Below, in pieces: positions 1 through 12,366 of a DNA stretch of 64,000 nt. The stretch is from Larix kaempferi. Lineage: Eukaryota > Streptophyta > Pinopsida > Pinales > Pinaceae. The stretch spans positions 4,155,501 through 4,219,500 of the forward strand of contig BSBM01000877.1 of the NCBI GenBank assembly GCA_027924585.1, in the 5' to 3' direction. The notes below the pieces were generated by a model. The model worked only from the letters and a program-made list of their open reading frames with translations, did not search any database and was not told where the DNA came from. Made by a program: the position numbers and the translations under genes. How positions within the stretch are numbered: the stretch's first letter is position 1; the number at the start of each line of letters is the position of its first letter.

Positions 1-184
1 AAATACACCAACATCTATGCGTCAAAGCACAAATGAGGGTAAATAATCATCGGAGAAACAACATCGTAACACACAAAAGAAATAAAACCCACACCATAAA
101 TACACACTATATACAAATTGTACACGTAGGATGTACCTATGCGTAATACATTTTAAGGTATATCCCATTGCGAGGTTATCCGAA

Positions 185-1151
185 ATGCGTACCATCACAA
201 TCAACAAACTCGTAAACCCCTTTTTCTAAAACTCGTTTAATGGTATAGGGACCGTACCACATGGATTCAAGCTTTCCTTTTCCTAGTTTATCATGCATTT
301 GGTCATATGTTAAAACTATGTCACCTTCATTGAAAGAGAAAGGTCATATTTATCGTATTGAGATTTAATCCACTTTTTGTGAGTTTTGTTAGTGAGTGCA
401 GCATCGCGACGAGTTTCATCAAGCTTAGTCAAATACAGAAGTATTTATTTCTCTACGGAAGTGTTGGGAAAGAGTTCGACGGCCAGTTTGATGGATGGGA
501 TCTCGCATTCAATTGGAAGGATGGCTTCCAAACCATAGACCAGCTGAAAATGTGTGAATCTGGTCTCATTTTTTACATAAGTCCTATAGGCCCAAAGATC
601 CGAAAAGAGTGCCAAGTGCCAATTTGATTTGTGGGGGTCCCCACCATGCATTGGATCATATTTTTCAAGACTTTATTAATCGCCTCTACTTGTCTGTTTG
701 CTTGGGGGTAATAGGGAGATGAGTTTTCATGACAAAAAACAAATTTAGCACTTAGCTCAACCATCATGTGATTCTTGAAATGGGAACCATGGTCGGTAAC
801 AATGGCTTGAGGGACTCCAAACCTTGCAATAATGTGATTGAATACAAAGAGTGTTGTTGTTTTTCCGTCTTCAGGATATGTAGGCGTAGCCTCATCCCAT
901 TTGGTAAAATAGTAAATGGCCATGATGCCATAACTATGACCCCCGGCTGAGGTAGGCTTACAATGCATAAAATCAATGCCCCATTTTGCAAAAGGTCCTA
1001 CGGCAATCACGGGATGTAATGGAGCTGGATGGGAGTGCTTCTTCGAATGAAAGAATTGACATGGAGGACATTTCTTGACTGCTTCAATGCAATATTTGAA
1101 TATGGACGACCAAAAGTATCTAGTGCATGAAATATTATGGGTTGTATCCAT
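185..1151 (-). pseudogene. gypsy integrase, frameshifted
   Basis: Integrase inserts the reverse-transcribed DNA into the host genome. The main frame (1151-573) shows the second half of the zinc domain (KKCPPCQ) and the catalytic core: first Asp in GIDFMHC, second Asp in IVTDHGSHFKN, Glu in NRQVEAINKVLK. At about 651 the reading shifts to another frame that carries the conserved SNWHLALFSDLWAYRT and FQLVYGLEAILP blocks. At 345-185 a further frame encodes EGDIVLTYDQMHDKLGKGK followed by WYGPYTIKRVLEKG, the usual plant gypsy pol tail. The D,D,E residues are kept, but at least two frameshifts and several stops make it non-functional. Confidence 0.88.
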
Positions 1152-1280
1152 CCTAGAGAGATGAACACCACAAGCTCCAGAGTGATAGTCATTAAGAACA
1201 CATTCGGCTTATTCAAGACTTAGGCATCGAAGAAAAATAGAATCAATACCATGACGATATAGAGTATCACCGATGATGAG

Positions 1281-1580
1281 CTAATATTTAGCGTGGTGTC
1301 GAATGCGATGGAGTTCATCATGGGAGAGTATGGACCGAAAACGTTGGGTTTGGAGATAAAAAATGTACCAAAGATCATTCGTGCCAACGAGGAACAATGA
1401 CTCATCAGGAAGAGAGTCGATGGGCTCATCTTCTTCATTAGCATGGGGAAGAACACATAAAATCTCAATAAAAACCAAGGATTTCTTAGATTTATCCTTT
1501 GTGAACTCTAAATCAAACTCTTGGAGGACCACAATCTAGCGAGAGTACTTCCCCCCTAGCACTTGACGTGTTAGTAATTT
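1281..1580 (-). pseudogene. gypsy RNase H end / connection to integrase
   Basis: The minus strand reads AKLLTRQVLGGKYSR, a stop, then VVLQEFDLEFTKDKSKKS and an acidic stretch (PHANEEDEPIDSLPDESLF) followed by DELHRIRHHAKY. This matches the segment that joins RNase H to integrase in plant gypsy polyproteins. It lies immediately upstream (minus sense) of the integrase zinc region, in the expected order. One in-frame stop and a frame change before the integrase mark decay. Confidence 0.75.
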
Positions 1581-1689
1581 GGCCACAATTGGGGTTTATA
1601 AGGATTTGTCTCCTATGGAATGTAAAAAAATGGAAGCTAGGCTAAAAGGGGGTTATTCCATGTTAATCTTCGATTGTAAAACATAGGGG

Positions 1690-2124
1690 GGATGGTAGAT
1701 GTAGAGGTAGATACATCCTTATCCAATAAGGATAACAATTGAGGGATTAAGGATCTAAACCCTTCTAGAGTGGTAGAGACCCCAAAAAATTCAAATCAAA
1801 CTAGATACTCTCTAAGATATAGACAAGTTGTTCTTGATTCAACAAAGGGGGGTTCTAAAGGAGTGTTAGGCATGGATACATCCAACGAGGGAATTATAGT
1901 TGAAAGGGGAAGAAAATACCATATGTATTTATACTAAAACAAATCTAGAAGAGAAAACCTATAGGGAAACATAAGACCTTAAAAGGTCCCTTAAAGTAGG
2001 CCAATCTCTTGATCAGAAAGCTTACCCATGATTATTATGTCGTTCAATGCAAGGGGATTGATCAATTCCTCTAATAAACTAACCCAAGATAGGATGGTGC
2101 ATTTAAAATATATTGAAATCTAGT
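1690..2124 (+). pseudogene. LINE fragment: ORF1 C-terminus plus ORF2 N-terminus
   Basis: One plus frame reads GIKDLNPSRVVETPKN, then TRYSLRYRQVVLDSTKGG, and ends at a stop near 1937; this is the style of a plant L1-type ORF1 tail. About 90 bases on, an ATG at 2028 opens MIIMSFNARGLINSSNKL, the N-terminus of the APE-type endonuclease at the start of plant LINE ORF2 (normally W/FN-x-RGL). The frame stops after about 32 codons. Order and spacing of ORF1 end and ORF2 start match a plant L1. The element is truncated at both sides and inactive. Confidence 0.7.
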
Positions 2125-2520
2125 GGTAAAGTAGATAGTTATTTTTTATTGGACAATATTGATCTTTCTTTTTTATCACCGTTAGTGTCCCTTTTACTAG
2201 AATTTTTGTTTTGAAATTGAGTTATAAGTTTGCTCTCAAAATTTGTGGAGTTAGTTAATTTATTAACTTGATTTGGAAAGTGATATTTCTTGAATTGAAA
2301 TAAATTTAGGGGTAAGAAAACAATGAATTTCAAAATGTACACATCTCTTCTTGAAAGAAAACTCATAGAAAGAGACCTAAACTTCATGGATTATGTATAA
2401 TGTTATTGAGAAACCAGACCTCTTAACATTTTAACTTGGTATATATTCAACTAATATTATATTAGCAACATATAGGACAAACCCATATGGAAAATATATC
2501 ATCCAGTAACAAGTAATGTG
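2125..2520. other. AT-rich stretch, no feature seen
   Basis: This stretch holds only short frames. It may be decayed endonuclease sequence continuing from the LINE fragment to its left, but no motif supports that. Confidence 0.4.
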
Positions 2521-2530
2521 AAATACCTAT

Positions 2531-3978
2531 ATTTTACCCCTGGATGCAGGTGATCTACACAATCTCATGGTGCATGAGGAGGCGACCACGGAGCTCACCA
2601 CCTCCCACCACGTGGAGGACTCTCAACTTGCTTTCCAAGCACATTAAATTGTCACTCTAAATGATGCTTGGGGATTTAATGAGGCCGACCCTTCGTTCTC
2701 TTAGTAGAGCTGTAAACAGCACCATGGTAATTATGCCTCTTCCCAGCAATTTTACAACCTTCTTGGATGCTCATCAAATGTTTTTTGTTGGGGATTGTTT
2801 CTGAAATTTGGTGTTACAAGGTTGGAATCTTGGTAGTTTTTCCTCTCTTTGTTCTGGTGGTAACTTTCTTCTTGATTGGCACAAGTTCCTGAGCTCTGGT
2901 ATTTGGCTATTCTATGATTTTCACTCATTCTGGGTCAGTTTTACTCCTCTTTGGCTCCAGTACGCAGGTAGCAGGGGTTCCATGCTTCAGTTTTTGGTTG
3001 ACGTCACGTCTAGGAGGCTCTATGCCATCCCTCATCGTGGTAGCAGAAACTGTGGAATTTTTGGCAGTCAGGGACGTAGAAACTCCACCGACAGTGGTTA
3101 TGATAGCTCTATCCCTGGTCATTTGAGAACTATGTTGGACGACCGGGAAGAGAAAATGGTGTTGCAGCAGTTGGCTAGTCAGAGAGCACGGGTTAGACAC
3201 AGACATTAATGTATGGTAAAGAACATGCTATCCTGGGTCTTCATGCACTCACATGAATTATCCCAGGAGAACAATCCACCTCCTTCCCCATCCCCTACTC
3301 CAGTTCTTCACTCCTCCTCCTCTCTGGGTCCTTCTCAGGTCTCCAAGCCAATGGAGCACTAAGGCACTCTGTTAGGCAAGGACCCTTCACTGGTTGGTGA
3401 CAAAACTAATATTGTTGCCACAAGTGGGCACAAAAGGAAGCATGTGGAGCGCAAGAGCCATGTGAATCTCTTCGCCTTCAGGAAGATGAAGTGTCTTCCT
3501 GCAAAATAATATCTTGACAACACTTCTAGCTCAGAAGGATATCGATGCCCAATTCTGGAGGAGAAGCCCGAAGATGCTTATACAATCTACAACCCCAAGT
3601 AATTCCGTGGTTTTTCTTTTCTTCCATATTTTGTTGTTGTTTTCTACATGCAGTTAGCCACTTGGGACTATGTCTATGGTATTGTTGGTTGTTCTACTTA
3701 TGCCTCAAATTTATTATGTAGCTACCGCTTGAGGCCCTATATTTTTTTATGTTCTCAGACATTAACCTCTTTAGCAGGTTTTTTGCTTTCCCATGCATGG
3801 GAAGTCCTTTCTTGCAAGCCTATTTTGTTATCCCATGCATGGTTAGGTTGTTAACAGCTATTAGTTTAATGTTTTGGTTATGTGTGAAGCCACTGTGGGA
3901 TCTCAGACATCATAATTCTCTTGTTCCTGTACTATTTTTTGTATTTTAATATAATTTCTTCATAGATCTTACAAAAAA
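2531..3978 (+). mobile_element. Poly(A)-tailed retroposon of unknown family, with target-site duplication
   Basis: The segment ends in a run of nine A at about 3973-3981. AAATACCTAT occurs just before it (2521-2530) and again at the A run (3979-3988), and the similarity continues for about five more T/A bases. A duplicated target directly at a poly(A) tail is the mark of LINE-machinery insertion. The body is less AT-rich than its surroundings and has coding-like but broken frames. It could be a 5'-truncated LINE or a processed pseudogene; no diagnostic domain was recognised. The 3' part (…TTGTATTTTAATATAATTTC…) resembles a plant transcript end. Confidence 0.65.
2808..3603 (+). pseudogene. Eroded coding-like frames inside the retroposon
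   Basis: An open frame runs 2808-3209 and ends LASQRARVRHRH. Directly after, a second frame from ATG 3212 reads through only three stops to about 3603, with a Ser/Pro-rich stretch (NNPPPSPSPTPVLHSSSS) and a basic stretch (GHKRKHVERKSHVNLF). Stops at conserved spacing suggest one old protein-coding sequence rather than chance. I do not recognise the protein. It lies wholly within the TSD-flanked insertion, so it may be the ORF of the retroposon or of the mRNA that was copied. Confidence 0.35.
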
Positions 3979-3988
3979 AAATACCTAT

Positions 3989-5454
3989 TTTTAACAACAA
4001 TTAAACTCAATAATCAACTAAATGTAATATAAAAATGTAATATAAATATTATCATGTAAGAAATGATACAACCCCTCACTTTAAGGGGCCTTAAATGTAC
4101 AATGAAGTTTGTAGAGAATCAATTAGACATTTTTTGGGGATAGATCTTGCATTGAATATGCTCATTTGAAAAGAAGAAGTGAGAGTGAGTGAACTCAATG
4201 GAAAATATTAATATGGCATGCATCTAGGCCAATTAAAGGGTTATTATTTTGTTTTTTGTTACTAAAGTATTTTAGCATGAAGGAACACTATATCCATGAA
4301 TCTTGAGTTGAAATCTATAAATGGACTCAATTTATCTCATCTTCATCATTAAAAAATTTAATTTGTGCATGATCCATTAATAAATTAATATAGTGCATAA
4401 ATAATGTATTAGTCATTAATAAGGGTTCTTATAGCCTCTCAAGTGTATTAAATATTTCATATGATTTTGATGGAACCCTAAAAAAATAAAAATAAGAATA
4501 CGAATAAGAATAATTTCCGACTCTTAATCATTTATGCCCTACTAATTAAGTTTGAACACCACTATGGTGAGGAAAGGGATTGAATGGATTTTCTGGATGC
4601 TAGATCCTACTAAGCACAATGTCTTCGGTCATGAAGATAATATATATCTGAGCTAGGGAGGTGGAGATTCTAAATGACACAAATAAAATCTAAAAACATA
4701 TTTCGACCATTTTGTATCCAATAATAAATTTCTCTTGATATTCTTTAACTAGATTGTTGACCAAACATAAACTCAAATATTTAATTTGTTAGAGTGGCAT
4801 AATACTTTAAGGAGTAGGGAAAGTATCACTAAAGTTGATCCATTTACATTTATAGTTAAAAAGGCATTTATTAAAGAAAGTTACAATGTAAATAAGATAT
4901 GCATAGAATACTGTTATCTATACCACTATTCTGAAATGTCTCCCCCTCACCCTTATATACGCATTGTCTCCTCCCACGCCCATCCTCACCTTCACTTTCC
5001 AAAATGTTCACACACATAGTGAGACTATCACCCCGAACTCAATATACAATATACATGATGTATTCTTTACTATGAAAAGAAATTATTCCTTTGAAGCCTA
5101 TAGACCTAATACACCTTCAAAATTATATTTTAGGACTAGACCATAGGCCTAAATCTAGGGTTTGCACCTTTACTATTCTAGGAAACAAAGGAAGGAGAAG
5201 ATTGTAGAATTTACCCTAAAGTTATTTTTCACACACAATTAGGGATTGACTTACATTTTTAGGTGCCATTTCTCTACAAGTGGGCATGAGAATGGCTCTC
5301 TTTTGTCATAGTGGACTCTAGATCTTCTCCTTTGCTACTTTCGAAGAAAAATCACTTAGCTCCTATCTTTACCTCTATCACGGGTGGGATCCTCCTTAAG
5401 GGAAAATGAATTCCAATACTATCTCATTTTTTCTCTCACCTCCCTCCTCCCTCT
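3989..5454. other. AT-rich intergenic DNA, no gene
   Basis: No coding frame with recognisable content was found. Low-complexity A/T tracts dominate. The right part (about 5160-5450) is less AT-rich and leads up to the LTR at 5455. Bases 5450-5454 (CCTCT) would be the left half of that element's TSD; its partner has been lost by truncation of the other end. Confidence 0.5.
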
Positions 5455-7957
5455 TGTCACGTCCCCGGTGACCTCGGTTCCCTTTAGAGGCAATGGGAAA
5501 CAACCCTTGAATCACTTGCTAATTTTTTTCTTATTTTCCAAAGCAATTCAAAGGTTACGCAACTCTACACCCGCAATGACCTTCAATCTGCAATACGCAA
5601 TCCGCAATGCGGAATTCAAAAAGGAGGAACCACAATTCACAACTCGTCGAACATCCCTCCAACCTCCGCAATCCCCAATTCTCAATGCGGGACTCAGAAG
5701 TCGGAATGCCAAACTCCATCACTCGGGACAACTTCCCTTCTGCAATCCTCAATGCGGATCTCGGGAATGTGGAACGCAAAAGTCACAAATCCGGGGAATT
5801 GCCTTCCTGACTTCCGCAATCCACATGCGAAACTCGGAAATCGGAACTGCCATTTTGCAACCCTGTCGAAAATTCCCTTCCAAATTCCGTAATCTGCATG
5901 CGAGTTCGGAAATTCGGAAGCCCCACTGCGGAAGCCCCCACTGCACAAATTCTTCAGCCCATAACTTCTTTATCCCTGGACCAAATTAGAAAAGTCTGGT
6001 ACCGTTGGAAATCTCTTAGAGAGATCTATGCAGCTGCAGGGTCTTCATACACTTCTGCGGACTTCGTTCCTACCCTCCTTCCACTCCAAAGATGGCCTTA
6101 AAACTCATCATTACCTCTCTCACCACCCTCTAGAAGTTATGCTCCACTCTGCCATGTCTCTTCCTCCCTTCATATGATTCACATGAGTGCCTTCCTTACC
6201 ACGTCCTGGATGGAGTGTCCTGCACATTTACCAGACTTAGCCCTAATTAATCAATGAACAATCTAGGGACATTACACTAATGGAAATACAAATATGCAGT
6301 AGATTAATAATTCATTCTGATATGCAAATGCATACATCAAGGAACACAGGGGGATGAGACCTTATACACACACACATAATGGGATATATGCACATATTTC
6401 TCCCAGGAAGATTGATGAAAGCATGCCAAGGGTCCCATCCCTCAAGCCTAGATACATATGAATACTAACATAATATAAAGAAGCAAAGGTGCAGAGATAA
6501 GGAAATGACATGCACAACAAAATGAACCATAATGCATAGGAATACCGTCCTATTTACCAATGAACCATTCACATAAGCAAATAGATGCATGCATGTACTT
6601 AACCTGCATAGTTGAAGGAAGCATCATCAACACACCATGTATGATGCATTTACCAATTAATAACATACACCACATAATGAAACCTAATACATGGGAATTC
6701 AACCCTATCACTCTTTTGGATCAAACATACATTCAGACATAAATAAACACATATGCACAGATGTAGAATAGGCATCATTCAAGGCATAAAGAACACTTAT
6801 CTTGTGCATTAAATCTCCAAGCAAACTGGCTATGGAATGCAACGTTCCAACCCAACCATAGGTCTCTGCCCAACTTGTATTATTTCAGCACTCAGAGACC
6901 ACCCCCGATATGGGGCTATGTATCCACTAAGGAGTGTCACTCGGAATCACTCACAACTTGGTTCACAGTCCATCAAGGCATCCAGTACATAGTTCATTTT
7001 TCAAGCAAGTGGGGAAACAATGGAAGGGTTTTCTAGGTCAATAATCTCATCCACGGAGCTATTTCCATATCCTAGTGATCTCAGATAGTAAAAACACCCC
7101 CATCACCTCCACTCTCAGCCTAAGTAAGGCCCCCTTCACTGTTGAACAATCCCTAGGGTGCCCCTTCCCTTAACACTGACCTGGGAAAGTGTGGCTGGTA
7201 TTGACTGCTAAATCAAAGTAATTGAGCTCTCCCTGGGTCTAGCATGCAGAACTAAACCCTCTTGGTCTCTTCCCACTTCTTTTCTAGGCGTCTCACCCAC
7301 TCACATCCACCCAAGGGTTCATGTCTATGGATTTCTCATCGATCCTAGCTTTGAAATTCACAGCCTTACTCAGATCGTGATTTCCCTGGTTCTCCTTCTC
7401 TGCTCCTTCTGCTAGGTCGCGTAAAGTTTCAATTGATGCCTCTCTGATCAATCAAGGTCTCGGGGATGAGAAGTAAGTCCTCCACGAGGTAGAGTGGCTT
7501 ATGGAACAAGCAAGACAGATCCCCATACCCTGCCTTACAGATTTCAGGGTAGTCCCATACTCCATCAACCTCATGAACAGTTTTCTTCACCCAATTCCTT
7601 ACAATAGCATTCAATGGAAGCTAAGACAGTCAAATGGGTTATCAAGGTGACAAATGGAAACCTAGCATTCAATCCCACAACCCCCTCACCACTCCCTAGT
7701 GGATACACATAACCCCCTCATTTAGTTGCATCCATAGCCATCTCCTTAGTATTTTTATTTACATGGTATCATTTACATCATTTACATTTTCCCATGGCCT
7801 ACTAGCACATGGTTACTAGAATACCAAACACTTTCCTTTTCAAGGTTGAGCATTCAGTAGCAGGGCCTTGAGCTCCATGCTAGGAATCTTACATCATATG
7901 CATAGAATATTTACATTATAACCAAAATATACTAAGGGTCAAAATAGGGACATTACA
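5455..7957 (-). repeat. 3' LTR (2,503 bp), complete
   Basis: It starts TGTCACGTCCCC and ends GGACATTACA on the plus strand, so on the minus strand it runs TGTAATGTCCC…GACGTGACA with the canonical TG…CA ends. It aligns along its length with 12381-13282 plus 16167-17376. The part at about 5570-5950 is unusually rich in CpG and in degenerate copies of a CCGCAATGCGG-like motif. A GGAGCTCAAGGCC-type motif lies near 7870 in minus sense, shared with the other LTRs of this window. Confidence 0.9.
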
Positions 7958-7972
7958 ATTCCCTCCCCCTTA
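7958..7972 (-). promoter_or_regulatory. Polypurine tract of the minus-strand element
   Basis: On the minus strand TAAGGGGGAGGGAAT sits directly before the TGTAATGTCCC start of the 3' LTR. This purine run primes plus-strand DNA synthesis in LTR retrotransposons and fixes the LTR boundary. Confidence 0.85.
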
Positions 7973-8077
7973 GAATAACACTGTCCTCGATGTTCCAATA
8001 CTTAGGAATACATATACAGTTTACACATGTCCAAAATTTTCAAAAAAATGTTGCAAGTCTGCCCTACATTCTACCCT

Positions 8078-8596
8078 TTACTTTGAACTTTTAGGACCAA
8101 GTCCTTTGGTTTCCACAAGATGCTCCTGCTGGATTTGATCCTCCAGCCCTGTAGGTGGGCATTGCTCCACAAAAATATCTTCCTTTTATCTACCTTCCGG
8201 TTGATCTACAAGTTTGGAAACTTCATGGCTGCTATCTCTCTTGTTGTTCATTGTTGGGCAGTTGCGGAGGCAATGATTTCCTCCACATTTCCAACATTTC
8301 AGTGGTTGCTTTATATTTTCCTGCTCAATTTCCTTTGAGCCTTCCCACCTTGAGTGTTTCTTAATGGGCTAATTGGATGAATGCTTCTTCATTGATCCAC
8401 TTTCCTTCCCACTACTGATTGATCCCAGAATACTCTTTACCTCTCTTTGCAGACAAATAGAGTCCTGCAAAATCTTGTGGTTCATCTTATTTTGTTGCTT
8501 CTGTAGCTTGAACATCTCTCCAATATTTTATTGGGTCTCGGCAATTGTTTGAAGAATATTTTCAACCAAATCCAATAGCCTTTGGTCTGCTTCCAT
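8078..8596 (-). pseudogene. Short gag-like protein with CCHC zinc knuckle
   Basis: An ATG at 8596 opens a single frame of 172 codons to a TAA at 8078, broken only by three internal stops. The N-terminal part is helical in style (MEADQRLLDLVENILQTIAE, then QKQQNKMNHKILQDSICLQR). A zinc knuckle follows: CWKCGGNHCLRNC, spacing C-x2-C-x3-H-x4-C, as in nucleocapsid parts of retrotransposon gag. The C-terminus is acidic/Gln-rich. It is far shorter than a full gag (usually 400 or more residues), lacks a recognisable capsid domain, and lies next to the polypurine tract rather than near the primer site. It probably bound RNA for packaging. This is the only coding region seen in the element. Confidence 0.75.
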
Positions 8597-11500
8597 GGTC
8601 AATGTACACAGCTTCCCACACTTTGCTTACTGGCACCACTTGCTTTGTAACAACTGCAACCAATTGATTTCAATTTCTCACCTCTGAAATTCATCATTGC
8701 AATTCTTGTTAGGCCAAGCATAACATAAACATTAAAAATCATACAATTATTTTCCCAATTGACATGGAAAGTCCATGCTTTATTCATGATACTTCCACAC
8801 TTTTCATGCTTTCCCAACATACACATGAACTCATTCATGTTCATCCTTTCACAGGAAATTTACTATTTCATGAGCATTCACAATTTATTTCAATCAATTA
8901 AACACAATCTATTTTCAATCATGACATGCATTCAACAATATTTTTGTTTCTAAGATACATTAGTCAAAAGGAAAGAGAAGAGTAAGAGTTTCCCCCTCTT
9001 AGTCTTGTTCCAAACTGGAGCCACACCGCCACTGTGGTTCCATGCTCTTAGGCCTCTTTCACTTCAATGTAAATGCTTGGCTTGCCCTTTCTTGTTTTGT
9101 CTATGACACTTAGTGTCTGAGGTCTGTCCCAAGACCTCTCAACCATGGAACTCTTCCCCAGGGTTTGCCTACAAAATCCTTGGTTGCCAGGACCCACACA
9201 AGTCCACTTGCACCATCTTCTTATTGCTGCTCATGCTGAGCCTTCCAGGACAGTCACATGTCCAAATGCATCCTTAGGATGTCTTCATAGTTCTTGCTTC
9301 CTGTAATGACCTAGGTTTCAAACAAGGAAACAACAGTGTATCAGCTTGGTTGTTATAAGACTTGCTCATGAAATTTTCATTATCCGAAATAAGAAATGAA
9401 TGAAATTTAAATACTTATCTGCATTGGCCATTTCCTCTCTATTCCAAAGGGTCCTTTCTTTGCTTTACAAGACTTGGATCACCTGTGGAATGGATGTTGG
9501 CTAGCACACAGGCTACTCCACGCCATCCAAATAGTCAATGCCAATCCAGTACACTGAATGGGTTTATCAGGCATTGGTGGTGCCAAACCAGTCCATACCT
9601 GGTTTTCCCTCTCCATTTCCAAGCCAGCACATCCATCTGGGTCATCATCCAATGAAAGGAAACTGCACCACAAACATTCAAGGTCAAGGCTATCCTATGG
9701 ATCCATAGGCATACAACAACCCTTCACACACACCACAACCATTCACACACACACACACACTAACCTTTCACACACACAAAAACCATTCACTTTGCTTCTT
9801 TAGTGTGCAGCACCAAATTGCATTTGTTTAAGCTGACAACATAAGATGGATAAGCCATCTCATCAGTATTGCTACTCTAAAACTGTAAAAATGTTGTCAT
9901 AATGTTCACTATCAAATATTTAAACACCAGGAATGCATCCATTCCCTTAGGGTGTAGTCAATATTGACAACCCTAACATAACCCAGCACCAGAAAGGTGT
10001 GCACCCCTTTCCAATTTGAACTATGTGGGCCCTAATCATACTTCAAGCAGTCGTAAATAATATAAATCAAATAAAACATGCTCTGCATATTAACTCTAGT
10101 AACTAATCATGCATATTATTATCTAGGGTTACATAACACTTATCCATTTTGCAGATGTATTCACTCTTCCTTCACGAGGAATGGGGGGTCCCTTCTCTAA
10201 GTCAACAGTCCCTCGGTTTGCCACCCCAAACCCTCTCATGTCCCATGGAAAACATATTCCATATTTGTCATAATTTTACCATCTCACTCGCATTGTTTAC
10301 CAACATGCAGTTCAACTAAGATGTCATCCTTACGATATGCAATGGTGTTTCACCTGAAACCCATTTCCAAAGCATGGGATCCTTCCCATGGAGTTTGGAT
10401 TCTGCAGGCCATCACACATGGTCTTCCTGACACACTTCTCAAATAGCCAAATAGTCAACAACATTTAACAATCAAATTCAGATCTGATTTCCATAACCAG
10501 TCAATGGCATTAATAATTAAATTCAATATGAATTTACAATTCTGTCTACTACATCAATTCATATTTATTTAACCATGAGTTCATGCTCATAATGTTTGGA
10601 TCCTGTAAGTGGTGTCACCCTGTCCATTATGGTTTTTATGTCTGCTACCATACATGGACATCAACCTACAACATGTCCTCCTGACACAATTCTATATAAG
10701 CCAAACAGTCATTAGTAATTTATTAGTAAAATTTCAAATCTGAAATTTACAATCTGTTCTATACATAAATTACTTTTACAACCATGGGACCCTTATCCTA
10801 AGGTTTGGCTCTTGCACATGGTAGATTTCAGTCTTTACTATGGTCTTACCCATGCTGCCATACCCAAAAAAATTCTAGCTGAAATCTCAAACTTAAAGCA
10901 GCCAAACACTTGTAAGTTTTCATGCATATAACATCTTCATTGCTGCAACAGAATAACAGTCACTAAAGTGATCTCAGAATTATAACACTTCATAATTCAA
11001 ACACTTTCATCTGTTAATATTTCAAATGCAATGAAATATATATATATATATATATTCACTTTACATGCATCATTGTCACAATAAAATTGCAAGACACAAT
11101 CACATTATCCCTGCAATCAGCTTAAAACTCTAAATGCTCACTACTACTTCGCAAAAATATCATTTTTATGCAACTCTATCCTTCCAACAAAGCACTCTGG
11201 TATCCCATCAACATGACTACCTTCTTCATGCAATCATTCTCCTACATTCATAGTATCTCATGAAATGATCCCAGAATTACCATTAATTCATCATTTCATC
11301 TATTATCTAATTTGCAATGAACACATACATAACACCACCATGCATCCACACAATGCACCTCACATGTGCACACATACCCATGCATGCACATTCATAACTT
11401 TTACATAAACTTTTCATGTTCATTTACTCAATGCATAACCACATATTTACAAAACCTTTTTAATGCACATCCACTCAATGCCACCTTGCATTAATTCAGG

Positions 11501-12365
11501 AATACCATGCATTCAAACACATTATGGCCTAACTAGGGTTATCTCAGATTGCATGCACTACCATGATAGGACCATAAGTCCTCACTTGCTTGGTTATCAA
11601 CCCATAACCAACATTCACATGGCATGATAAAATTTCTTATGAATGCATTCTAGATTTTAAACAGTCATATGGTATGAGGCTCCTTGACCTTACTACCCCA
11701 TACCTCATCATGCCATGGTGATATGGCACTTTCATAGATGCATTCAACCTTACATGCATACCATTCTATGATTACAAAATAAGGTTCAAGGGATTCTTAC
11801 CCACTCCCTTATCATCACTTGTGCAACTGGAAGAATTAAAATATTACCTGCATGGCTCCCATTAGCATCCTTGATGTTACCTGATCAGTTTGTCCTTTTT
11901 ACTAAGGACTGCACCATCCTTCCACCAACCTCATGATCACATATCTGCTGCACCAACCTTTCTTCATAAGGTCATTGTCACATGCAATGATATCATCAAC
12001 GTTTTCAACCTTGCTTCAACCACAAAAATGGTCATTAGTGGCTCGTTGCATATGTAAACTTCACTAGATTTACCAACATGCAACATCAAGTACATGCACT
12101 ATTCAATATCTAGTAGTATGCCCACTAGTACTTATTTACTTCATACATCTAATCTCTTGCATTTTTGGCATTCCTATGCTATAATTTCCTGTATATAACA
12201 CTCATAAAGTATAAACACAATAGTACTGCAATAGTGCTCATTGAACCAAGTTCACATGCCTGCGACTCACATTGCTTTGGAATCATGGCCAAGCCCAACT
12301 TGGGATTTCTTGTACTTCCCTGTAAGCTTATACTTTGCCCCAAGCACCCCCAGTGTTGCAACTTG
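8597..12365 (-). other. Long non-coding leader of the LTR element
   Basis: This 3.8-kb stretch lies between primer site and gag in minus sense. No retroviral domain was seen on either strand. It holds a CA-rich run at about 9728-9780, a TA run at about 11036-11056 and a degenerate ~210-bp repeat at 10369-10930. Long non-coding interiors are typical of large non-autonomous LTR derivatives. Confidence 0.6.
10369..10930. repeat. Degenerate ~210-bp tandem repeat, about three copies
   Basis: Blocks beginning near TGTTTGGATCCTG recur at about 10390, 10595 and 10800, each followed by a CACATGG-like box and then by a CAAATAGCCAAATAGTC-like box. The copies are clearly diverged and part of the leader of the minus-strand element. 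Confidence 0.45.
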
Positions 12366-12366
12366 G

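Larger units (their letters stand above)
185..1580 (-). mobile_element. Ty3/gypsy retrotransposon fragment (end of RNase H to pol C-terminus)
   Basis: The minus strand reads in normal gypsy order: the end of the RNase H/connection region (about 1580-1281), integrase (1151-573, continuing out of frame at 651-445), and the C-terminal tail of pol (about 345-185). No LTR, primer site or gag is visible, so this is an internal fragment. Frames are broken by stops and shifts, so it is dead. To its right it abuts a LINE fragment in the opposite orientation. The connection segment with LQEFDLEF and the integrase style are most like plant Tat/Ogre-type gypsy lineages; that lineage call is from memory of the family and needs a tree. 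Bases 1-184 show nothing recognisable. Confidence 0.85.

Noticed and set aside
5384-5989. 201-codon open frame on the plus strand
   Set aside because: It lies within the CpG-rich repeat part of the LTR, antisense to the element, and both strands are open there. No protein family resemblance.
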